From contig JARKQJ010000173.1 in NCBI GenBank assembly GCA_029973955.1, positions 1 through 64,000 on the forward strand: 64,000 nt of DNA, read 5' to 3'. Origin of the DNA: Paludibaculum sp. Lineage in GTDB: Bacteria > Acidobacteriota > Terriglobia > Bryobacterales > Bryobacteraceae. The notes below the pieces were generated by a model. That model saw nothing but the letters and a program-made list of their open reading frames with translations. It was not told the DNA's origin and made no database searches. The position numbers and the translations under genes were made by a program. Positions 1 to 7,245 of this stretch are shown here, piece after piece. Position 1 is the first letter of the stretch. Each line of letters begins with the position of its first letter.

Positions 1-1617
1 CGCCGCCTGGTAGAGGGGCGGGTAGCTGCCGTCGAGCGAGCGGCGGACTTCGCCGATGGCGTTGGAGCGCTCGTGGCCGACGCGATCGACGAGGAGGTCG
101 ATGCACTGCTGGGGCGTCATCCGGCCCAGGTGGAAACTGAGGGAGAAGATGATGCGGGCGCAGCGGTGCATGCGCCAGAAGAGCGCTCCTGCGCGGTCTT
201 CTGGCCCCTTCTGGAACTTCATGTCCCAAAGGAGGAGTTCCCAGTAGAGGGCCCAGCCTTCGGTAGAGAAGGGCGTGGCGAAGAGGTTGCGGTAGGGCTT
301 GTAGCGCGAGGACATGAAGAGCTGGAGTTCATGGCCGGGGATGAGTTCGTGGAAGACGGTGGCGCGGGAGAAGTGGATGTTGTTGCCGCGCATGCTCATC
401 ATCTTCTGGTCGTAGGTCATGGAGTCGACGGGGAAGGAGACACTGATGACCTCGCCGCCGGTGAAGAAGGGATTGACGAGCTGGCGTTCGGGGGACATCA
501 TCTCCATGCGCCAGGTTTCGCGGGCGAGGGGCGGGATGGTGAGCAGGTCGTGCTGGTCGAGGAAGGCTTCGGCTTCGCGGGCGAGGTCGCGGATGAGGGT
601 GGGTTGCTTGCCGGGCTCAACGTAGAGGCCTTTGACGTGTTCAAGGGCCTTTTTCCAATCGTCGCCGAAGCCGAGTTCGCGGGAGGCGCGGCGCATCTCG
701 TTTTCGCACCAGGCGAGTTCGCGGTTGGCGATGGCGATCAGTTCCTCGGGGGTGTAGGGGATCATCTCGGAGGAAAGATCACTGAGGAGGGCTTCGCGGC
801 CGATGGGATCGCCGATGACGTCGTCGGCGTTGTCGAGGCGGGCGTTGACGCGGGCGGCGGCGTTGGGATCGGCCGGAGTGGGCGGACCGCCGGCGCGGCG
901 GCCTCCGCCGGGGGCGGCTGGCTCCGCGCCGTGGACGCCGGCCACCTGTTCACGCAGGAAGGTGGCGTAGGCGGTGAGGGCCGAGTCGGTCTGGCGGTAG
1001 GCTTCGGCGGCCCACCAGGTGAACATGGGGTCGTAGCCGTTGTAGAAGTTGAACCAGCGGGTGAGCACGCCGCGCAGGTCAGAGAGCTGGCCGGCGGCTT
1101 TCCAGGCGTGGACCTTGGAGACGGGCCTGGAGCGGAGCGAGGCTTGCGAAGTGCGCTGCGCTTCGGCGGCGCTCTTGCGGAGAGCGTCGAGCGCGGCGGC
1201 GGCTTTGCGGGGGTCGAGCGGTTCGAGCTTGCGGCGGGACTCTTCGAGGGCGACGACCTGCGAGGCGAAGGGCACGAGGCCTGAGATGGCTGCCTGGGAT
1301 TTGGCGTCGAGGTCGAGCTGGCGCAGTTCGCGGTCGAGGTGGTTGCGGAAGAGGATGTAGTCGACTTTGCCGTCCCGGCCGAGGGGCTCGAAGGAGACGG
1401 CGGAGAGGCGGGCTCTCCACTCGGAGTAGAAGCGCTTCATGCGCTCGGCGCGGGTGGGGGAGAGATCGATGCTGTAGAAGCGTTGGAGCAGGCCGCGGTC
1501 GGCGGAGTAGCGTTCGATGAGGGACCGCAGTTCGGTGGGCGTGTCGAGCGGTTCAGGGGGCAGAGTCTGAGCGGAGGCGGTGAGGAGGATCGCGCAGGCC
1601 AAGAGGAGACGGTGCAT
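1..1617 (-). CDS. DUF885 family secreted metallopeptidase-like protein (3' end beyond window)
   Basis: The minus-strand frame stays open from the start codon at 1617 to the window edge, giving at least 539 residues without a stop, so the C-terminus lies outside. The product begins MHRLLLACAILLTASAQTLP, a Sec signal peptide. The diagnostic element is a FHELIPGHELQ stretch, matching the HExxPGH zinc-site signature of the DUF885 family. This is followed by a typical STEGWALYWE-like helix carrying further acidic ligands. DUF885 proteins are related to M32-type and other gluzincin-like peptidases, and most lack a known substrate. A proline/glycine/alanine-rich loop lies near the middle. The long plus-strand frame over 73-1284 is only its antisense. 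The next gene upstream is an unrelated adaptor protein. The family assignment is firm, but the substrate is unknown. Confidence 0.88.
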   Translation of the reverse strand, partial: MHRLLLACAILLTASAQTLPPEPLDTPTELRSLIERYSADRGLLQRFYSIDLSPTRAERMKRFYSEWRARLSAVSFEPLGRDGKVDYILFRNHLDRELRQLDLDAKSQAAISGLVPFASQVVALEESRRKLEPLDPRKAAAALDALRKSAAEAQRTSQASLRSRPVSKVHAWKAAGQLSDLRGVLTRWFNFYNGYDPMFTWWAAEAYRQTDSALTAYATFLREQVAGVHGAEPAAPGGGRRAGGPPTPADPNAAARVNARLDNADDVIGDPIGREALLSDLSSEMIPYTPEELIAIANRELAWCENEMRRASRELGFGDDWKKALEHVKGLYVEPGKQPTLIRDLAREAEAFLDQHDLLTIPPLARETWRMEMMSPERQLVNPFFTGGEVISVSFPVDSMTYDQKMMSMRGNNIHFSRATVFHELIPGHELQLFMSSRYKPYRNLFATPFSTEGWALYWELLLWDMKFQKGPEDRAGALFWRMHRCARIIFSLSFHLGRMTPQQCIDLLVDRVGHERSNAIGEVRRSLDGSYPPLYQAA

Positions 1618-1718
1618 GGATGAGCCTTCTGGTTGGTGAGCGGCAGCGGCGAGGCTGGGATGGAGAGAGTTTACCACTGCCGCGAAGCCGGGAGCGGCGG
1701 CGCCGTTATGGTCTGCCG

Positions 1719-2732
1719 TCATGGGCCGATCGTGGGAATGCGGATGAGCACGGACTCACCGGTGAAGGCGAGATCCTGGGGGTTAGCAACGGCAAAGGCA
1801 ACGGTGTAGAGCAGTCCGGAGAGCGTTTCGGCGGGTATTTCGGAGATCTCTCGAAGGGTGGCATTCAGCGTGACATTGGGGTGGTTCCTGAGATAGACAA
1901 CCGCGGGCTGGCCCGTGTGGATTCGCGAGAGATCTTCGGCGCGAACTTGGGCGATGACGGTGAGCTCGGTGGCGTCCGCCCCGATTCCATAGGTGCCGGC
2001 GCCGGGATCACGAGCGACGAGATAGCCGCTGGAGGGGGCGCGGACGGCGGATGAGACGAAGTTGCTTGAGACGGCCGCAAGATTGACGCGGTCGCGGGCG
2101 CGCTCGGCGTCAGCGAGGTTGCGGCGGGCGTCCATGAGAGTTCTCTCGGCCTGGGCGACATCGGCGATGGCCTGATCGACAGAGGTGCGCGCCGAATCCG
2201 CGGCGGCAATGGCGGCGGAGATGCGCTGCGATTCACCGTAGTAGCGATTGATGGAGAGGTTGCCTTCGCGAAGCTGGAGGTCGCGCTTGCCGAGTTCGCT
2301 TTCGGTGGCACGCCGGGCATCCTGGGCGAGAGCGAGTTGGGCTCGGGAGTCGCTCTCCCGGCGCTGAGCCGCTTCGAGGTTTTCTTCAGCCGCGGCGGCG
2401 GCGTCGGAGAGTTGGTTGACGGTGGCTTCCGCCTCCTGGGGAGTGGGGCCGGAAGGAGAAGGAACGGAGCCGGTGACCGCCCGGCCGATCACCTGGCCTC
2501 TGGAGACAAAACTACCCAGGGGGACGAGCAATTGCAGATCGTCCTCCTCGATGGGAGTGGTGACCGCGGGCGCCAGAGTTCCAGCGATCGTGAACGCGAT
2601 GTCGTTCTGAGCAACGGTGATTTGGGCTCCACGAACGGTGGACAAAGAGAGGTGGTGGCGGTAAGCGCCGAGTGAGATGAAGGTGGCCGACAGAGCCACG
2701 ACGGCGGTCCCAGTCCAGATGTTCCGGCTCAT
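1719..2732 (-). CDS. HlyD-family periplasmic adaptor (membrane fusion protein), orphan
   Basis: The 337-residue product has an N-terminal membrane anchor (MSRNIWTGTAVVALSATFIS), then a first half-lipoyl segment, a long Ala/Glu/Arg-rich coiled-coil hairpin (about residues 90-200), a second half-lipoyl segment with a VRAPSSGYLVARDPGAGTYG-like motif, and a beta-barrel domain near the C-terminus. This is the layout of HlyD/EmrA-type adaptors, which link an inner-membrane exporter to an outer-membrane channel. The start at 2732 is preferred over an upstream ATG because GGAGG lies at the right distance before it. No pump or channel gene adjoins it on the same strand. The complete tripartite system a few kb away has its own adaptor, so the partner of this one is not evident here. 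Confidence 0.8.
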   Translation of the reverse strand: MSRNIWTGTAVVALSATFISLGAYRHHLSLSTVRGAQITVAQNDIAFTIAGTLAPAVTTPIEEDDLQLLVPLGSFVSRGQVIGRAVTGSVPSPSGPTPQEAEATVNQLSDAAAAAEENLEAAQRRESDSRAQLALAQDARRATESELGKRDLQLREGNLSINRYYGESQRISAAIAAADSARTSVDQAIADVAQAERTLMDARRNLADAERARDRVNLAAVSSNFVSSAVRAPSSGYLVARDPGAGTYGIGADATELTVIAQVRAEDLSRIHTGQPAVVYLRNHPNVTLNATLREISEIPAETLSGLLYTVAFAVANPQDLAFTGESVLIRIPTIGP

Positions 2733-2830
2733 GGCAATCCTCCTTTGCGAGGCCGCCGGAAGCGCGGTTGGCCGCCGGCTCGCGGCTGCCTTCTCCAACT
2801 GCATGGTGTGAGACGCGCAAGCCCGCGCCG

Positions 2831-2859
2831 TTGAGTACCGCTGAGTGATTGCATTTAAC
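2831..2859 (+). promoter_or_regulatory. Possible sigma70-type promoter for the FecR-like gene
   Basis: TTGAGT and TTTAAC are separated by 17 bases upstream of the gene starting at 3004. The spacing is ideal, but each box has mismatches and the implied 5' leader is about 140 bases. It is a sequence-pattern call only. Confidence 0.3.
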
Positions 2860-3003
2860 AGAAGGGGGCCAGAGTTTTACAAACGGCAGGGGGGATCGCC
2901 TTGCGGCCGATGTCGAGATCCCGCGGTTAGGGGAGTAGCCGGGTGCCAGCGGGCCGCATCTCAGGATCAGCAAGCGAAAGAGAACAGAAAGAGGAGGCCG
3001 AAC

Positions 3004-3897
3004 ATGAAACGCCGGATGAAGAAGTCACTGGCAATCGGGGCCGTTCTGACGATAGCGCTGGCCGCGGCGAATGGAGCGACGCTTGCGACGGCGCGCGTTG
3101 GGACGCTGGAGTATGTCGAAGGGAAGGTATTCGTGAATGGAACGCCGGTGCAAGGCGGCCAGGAGAAGCTGCCGGTGGTGGAACAGGGTGCGGTCTTGTC
3201 CACGGCGGACGGACACGCCGAGATGCTGCTGACGCCGGGGGTCTTCCTGCGGCTGGACCGCGGCAGTGGGGTGGAGTTGACCGCGGCAAGCCTGACGGAC
3301 ACGCGGGTGCGGCTGGAGCGCGGCGCGGCGATGGTGGAGGTCGACGATCTGCACAAGGAGAACCTGCTGCGCCTGCAGGATGGCGAAGACACGGTGCAGG
3401 TATTGAAGCCGGGGCTGTACCGGCTCGAAAGCGAGCCGGCGCGAGTGGAGGTGCTGAAGGGCGAGGCGACAGCCCTGGAGGGAGACCGGAGTGTGAAGGT
3501 GGGCGGGCGGCATGAGGTGACGTCGCCTGGATTGAAGGTGACGAAGTTCAAGGCGGAGGAGGATGAACTGGCGAAGTGGTCGCGGCTGCGATCTGAGTAT
3601 GAAGCGGAAGCGAGTGTGGCTTCGGCGCAGCGTCTCTATGACCTGCACAGCCCGTGGGCGTTTTCGGGTTGGTATTGGAACCCGTGGTTTTCGACCTGGG
3701 CGTGGGTGCCGGCCTCGGGCTTCTGGATGAACCCCTACGGGTTCGGCTATTGGAGCCCGGCGGCGGTGTATGGTTACGCTCCGATCCGGTATTACGGCGT
3801 GCGGCACTATGCTTCCGCGCCGGCGGCGGGCTGGCGCAGGCCCACAACGATGGGCGGGCGCAGCCTCGGCGGCGGGTTGCGCGGCGGCCGGCGATAG
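3004..3897 (+). CDS. FecR-domain-like secreted protein with aromatic/glycine-rich tail
   Basis: The 297-residue product has a signal peptide (MKRRMKKSLAIGAVLTIALA...). Residues of about 30-190 read as a FecR-like beta domain, with short strands about imposed values, markers such as LSTADGHAEMLLTPGVFLRL, and a second similar half. The last 90 residues are very rich in Trp, Tyr, Pro and Gly (SGWYWNPWFSTWAWVP and following) and end in a GGRSLGGGLRGGRR tail. FecR domains in sensors relay signals to sigma factors, but many acidobacterial versions are stand-alone envelope proteins, and there is no sigma or anti-sigma gene here. A good ribosome site (AGAGGAGG) precedes 3004, and the frame is open further upstream only by chance. 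It converges on the efflux operon. The fold call is moderate and the function is unknown. Confidence 0.72.
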   Translation: MKRRMKKSLAIGAVLTIALAAANGATLATARVGTLEYVEGKVFVNGTPVQGGQEKLPVVEQGAVLSTADGHAEMLLTPGVFLRLDRGSGVELTAASLTDTRVRLERGAAMVEVDDLHKENLLRLQDGEDTVQVLKPGLYRLESEPARVEVLKGEATALEGDRSVKVGGRHEVTSPGLKVTKFKAEEDELAKWSRLRSEYEAEASVASAQRLYDLHSPWAFSGWYWNPWFSTWAWVPASGFWMNPYGFGYWSPAAVYGYAPIRYYGVRHYASAPAAGWRRPTTMGGRSLGGGLRGGRR

Positions 3898-3940
3898 TGG
3901 CGGCACGGGCCTGTCTCACCGGCGAGCAGGCGTGGCGGAA

Positions 3941-3976
3941 GAGGACGCCCGGCTGGGGATCCGGCCGGGCGTCTTC
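3941..3976. terminator. Bidirectional hairpin terminator between convergent genes
   Basis: A perfect 10-base inverted repeat, GACGCCCGGC and GCCGGGCGTC, with a 10-base loop, extends by further pairs on both sides. It sits between the FecR-like gene and the end of the TolC-like gene. It lacks a long T run, so its efficiency is uncertain. Confidence 0.6.
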
Positions 3977-3994
3977 GTGTGAGGCCTATGCCGT

Positions 3995-5854
3995 TTACCG
4001 TGTGCCCTGGAGCGCGGCGGAGACGTCGATGGAGTTGTCGTCGAGAATAGAGGCCGTGGCGCGGCGCAGCGCGGCGACGGCTTTGAGCCAGGCGCCGCGG
4101 GCGGCCACTTCGGAAGATCGGGACTGGGCGAGAAAGGCCTGGAACTGGATGACGAGGTAGCTGGTGGAGGCGCCCGCTTCGAACTTGGCCTGCTCGGCGG
4201 CGAGGGACTCTTCCTGGAATGTGCGCGCCTGGACGGCGGCCTGATAGGCGGCGCGGGCGCGGCGCACGGCGATGAGCGCATCCTCGACTTCGAGGCGGAC
4301 CTGGTTTTCGAGCTGCTGCTGGCGGATGCGCGTTTGGCGGAGTTGGATCTCGTCGCGGGCGAGATCGGCCTGGGCGGCGCGGTTGCGCAGGGGCAGGTCG
4401 AGCTGGATGCCGGCGCCGTAGACGGGGTAGTTGCGGCGGAAGATCTGCTCCAGAGCGAGGCCATAGCCGCCGAGGAAAGCGGGGTCGGGCTGCAGGCCGA
4501 TGGGGTCGGCCGTCCCGGCGAGGCCATTGTTCTGCATGTAGGCCTGGACGTCGAGTTGAGGTTTGAGATTATTGCGCGAGCCGAGAAGGGCGAGTTCGGA
4601 GTTCGAAATCTGCAGGCGCGCCATGAGGAGATCCGGACGGTTCTGGGTGGCGAGGGTAAAGAGCTGCTCGTCGGGGCGGGTCTCGTCGGCGGGCGCGGAT
4701 TGAGTATTCAAGGGGATGACACGGGCCTGGCGGACGATCTCATCGGCGCCGCCACGGCGAGTCAGCACGTTTTTGAGAATCGCCTCCTGTTCCTCGAGCA
4801 AGCCGCGGGAGCGCTCGAGATCGAGTTTGGCGGAAAAGAGCTGGGCGTTGGCGCGGGCGAGTTCCACGCGGGCCTGCGTGCCCTGCTCCACCTGCGCGGT
4901 GGTATCGCTCTGGAGGCGCTGGGCGAGCTGCAGGGACTGCTCCTTCACCTTGACGTCCTCGTAAAGCGCGGTGAGGTCATAGTAAAGGCGGGAGACGCCA
5001 TAGACGGTGGCGATCAACTGCTGGCGGAAGATGAGGTCGGCCACCCGCTGCTGGTTGGCCGCCATGGATTGATAGCGGCGATTTACCTTGAGGCCGAAGC
5101 CGCGCAGCAGGGGCTGGCTGAGGTTCACGCCGAGCGAGGAGATGGTGTAGGGGCTATAGCTGGAGCGCGGCGAATTGGTGACCGTGCGGACGTTGTCGAA
5201 TGAGGCGGTGAATAGCGCGCCGGTGGCGAAGCCCTGACGGTAGCCGGCACCGGCGTTCACGTTGTCGGTGACCACGTTGGGGATGGCAGCCTGCACGGGG
5301 CTGGTTTGCAGCGTGCTGAGGTGTGAGTAGTGGAAGCGTCCGCTGAGGAAGGGATCGAAGTTCGGCACTGCGGAGCCGGAGGAGAGAGGCAGAGCGCCGG
5401 TGATGGCGAGATTGGTTTGAATGACGCCGAGCGCGCCGGTTTCGAAGGGATTGGTGGAGACGGAGCTGCCGGGAATGGTACGGCTGGCGCCGGTGAGCAA
5501 CTGGCTGCTGGGGCCGCCCATGCCGGTGGGCGCTTCGTTCACCGTGTAGGCCAGGCCGCGCGGAGTGGCGCCGGAGCTGGTGCGGAGCACGTCAGTGGCG
5601 GCGGACCTGGAGGTGTAGCGCTGCACCTCGACATCGAGGTTGTTTTCAATGGCAAGGGCGATGGCGTCGTCAAGAGACAGGTAGAGGTTGCCGGCGCGCA
5701 GGAGCTTTTCGAACCGCGGGGAGTTCTGCAGGAGCAGCGGCTGCTGCTGGGGCGCGGTGTAGGGCTTCCACACGCGGTCCGCGCTGGACGACTGCTGCGC
5801 TGAGAGTGCGAGCGGGAGGAACGCGATGACGGCCAGTGAGAGGGAGGTGCGCAT
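3995..5854 (-). CDS. TolC-like outer-membrane efflux channel
   Basis: The 619-residue product starts with a clear Sec signal peptide (MRTSLSLAVIAFLPLALSAQ). It carries two outer-membrane efflux protein (OEP) repeats: long amphipathic helices such as LQLAQRLQSDTTAQVEQGTQ in the first and the equivalent LAAEQAKFEAGASTSYLVIQ in the second, both classic TolC-family helix-turn motifs. Between residues of about 85 and 260 is a Ser/Thr/Asn-rich stretch consistent with extra beta-strands or periplasmic loops, typical of the longer acidobacterial OEPs. It is the last gene of a three-gene efflux operon: its start lies 14 bases after the adaptor stop. It would give the pump an exit duct through the outer membrane. 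Confidence 0.9.
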   Translation of the reverse strand: MRTSLSLAVIAFLPLALSAQQSSSADRVWKPYTAPQQQPLLLQNSPRFEKLLRAGNLYLSLDDAIALAIENNLDVEVQRYTSRSAATDVLRTSSGATPRGLAYTVNEAPTGMGGPSSQLLTGASRTIPGSSVSTNPFETGALGVIQTNLAITGALPLSSGSAVPNFDPFLSGRFHYSHLSTLQTSPVQAAIPNVVTDNVNAGAGYRQGFATGALFTASFDNVRTVTNSPRSSYSPYTISSLGVNLSQPLLRGFGLKVNRRYQSMAANQQRVADLIFRQQLIATVYGVSRLYYDLTALYEDVKVKEQSLQLAQRLQSDTTAQVEQGTQARVELARANAQLFSAKLDLERSRGLLEEQEAILKNVLTRRGGADEIVRQARVIPLNTQSAPADETRPDEQLFTLATQNRPDLLMARLQISNSELALLGSRNNLKPQLDVQAYMQNNGLAGTADPIGLQPDPAFLGGYGLALEQIFRRNYPVYGAGIQLDLPLRNRAAQADLARDEIQLRQTRIRQQQLENQVRLEVEDALIAVRRARAAYQAAVQARTFQEESLAAEQAKFEAGASTSYLVIQFQAFLAQSRSSEVAARGAWLKAVAALRRATASILDDNSIDVSAALQGTR

Positions 5855-5868
5855 GGTGGTTCCCCGTC

Positions 5869-7239
5869 CTACTGCTTGGAAGGCGCCGCGGGAGCGGGTG
5901 GTTCAGGCTTCAGGCGCGTGGGCCGGACGCGCGCGCCCTCGCGCACGTCGTCGCTGGGATTGACGACGAGCCACTGGCCGGCATCGAGGCCGGAGAGGAC
6001 TTCGAGTTCCTTGCCGAAGTCGCGCCCCAGGCGGACCGGCTGCATGTGGATGGTGTCGTCGTCCTTGACCAGGGCCACCACCGGGCCCTGGGCACGAACC
6101 ATGAGGGTATCTCCGGGGATGATGAGCGGCCGGTTGGTGCGTTCGATTTCGAGGGTCACCTGGCAATACATTCCGGGCAGGAGCGCGCCGCCGGCGTTGG
6201 GGAGCTGGATTTCGGCCAGCAACGTGCGCGTGCTCTGATCCAGCGCACTGTTGGCGCGCGCGACGCGTCCCTGGAACTCGCGGCCGGGCAGATCGGCAAA
6301 GGTCAGCCGGGCGAGCAGGCCGGGGTGAAGCGAAGCCGCATACCCCTGGGGCACATTGACGAAGGTGCGCAGGGTGGAGGGCTGGGCGATGCGAAAGAGC
6401 AGCGTCTGGCCGGCGGAGATGAGGGCGCCGGTATCGACGTTGCGCTGGGTGATAATGCCCGCAAAGGGCGCGCGCACCTGGCGGTAGGCGATCATCAGTT
6501 CAAGGCGGGCCACGTTGGCGCGGGCGGCCGCGATGTTGGAAGCGGCGGCGGCGACATTCTTTTCCGCCGCGCTGACGTTGGCGTCCTGGGCGCGGGCCTG
6601 GGCCTGGTAGACGTCGTGCTCCTGCTGGGAGACGGCGCCGCGCGAAAGCAGGTTGGCCCAACGGGTGGCGGTGAGCCGGGCGATCTGCTGATTGGCGCGG
6701 GCCTGTTCGAGCGAAGCCTTCGCCTGCTCCTGGGCAGCGATGGCCTGCTGGAGCGCGGCGCGGGCCTGATCGACCTGCTGATCGAGTTCGGGGGCTTCGA
6801 TCTCGGCGAGGAGCTGGCCGGCGGAGACGCGGTCGCCGATATCGGCGAGGCGGCGCTTGAGGTAACCGTCGGATCGGGCGAGGATGGGCGCTTCCGTGAG
6901 TGCCTGGATGCTGCCGGGCAGGTCGAGGTTGATCCTGGCGGGCGAGCGGAGGACCTCGGCGGCGGAGACCTGGGGCAGTTGGGCGGCCTCGTGTTTCGAT
7001 TCGGCCACCACGGAGGCGTCGCGCGCAGCGCGCGGCAGATAGCCGCCGAAGAACGCGCCGGCGAGGATCACAATGGCGACGATGCCGAGGAGCCAGAGCA
7101 TTGGGCCGGTGGGGCGAGTGCCCTTGGGGGTAGGCACGTGCGCGAGATCGGTGGAGCGCTCCACTCTTTCATTCAGGCGCGCGATTTCGGCTTTGAGAAG
7201 TGCTTCGCGCTCGTGCGCGTCGTGTTCGGAATGACTCAT
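5869..7239 (-). CDS. RND efflux periplasmic adaptor (membrane fusion protein)
   Basis: The 456-residue product has a soluble N-terminal helix, one transmembrane anchor (about residues 47-65, PMLWLLGIVAIVILAGAFF), a lipoyl half (LARSDGYLKRRLADIGDRV), a long Ala/Gln-rich coiled-coil hairpin, the returning lipoyl half (VRAPFAGIITQRNVDTGALI) and beta-barrel and membrane-proximal domains. This is the AcrA/MexA architecture, although anchored by a membrane helix rather than a lipid. It lies 6 bases after the pump gene and just before the channel gene, so all three are probably one transcript. The substrate range cannot be read from the sequence. Confidence 0.92.
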   Translation of the reverse strand: MSHSEHDAHEREALLKAEIARLNERVERSTDLAHVPTPKGTRPTGPMLWLLGIVAIVILAGAFFGGYLPRAARDASVVAESKHEAAQLPQVSAAEVLRSPARINLDLPGSIQALTEAPILARSDGYLKRRLADIGDRVSAGQLLAEIEAPELDQQVDQARAALQQAIAAQEQAKASLEQARANQQIARLTATRWANLLSRGAVSQQEHDVYQAQARAQDANVSAAEKNVAAAASNIAAARANVARLELMIAYRQVRAPFAGIITQRNVDTGALISAGQTLLFRIAQPSTLRTFVNVPQGYAASLHPGLLARLTFADLPGREFQGRVARANSALDQSTRTLLAEIQLPNAGGALLPGMYCQVTLEIERTNRPLIIPGDTLMVRAQGPVVALVKDDDTIHMQPVRLGRDFGKELEVLSGLDAGQWLVVNPSDDVREGARVRPTRLKPEPPAPAAPSKQ

Positions 7240-7245
7240 AAGACC

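Noticed and set aside
73..1284. Plus-strand frame over the DUF885 gene
   Set aside because: The minus strand reads as a DUF885 protein with signal peptide and HExxPGH motif, so the plus frame is a shadow.
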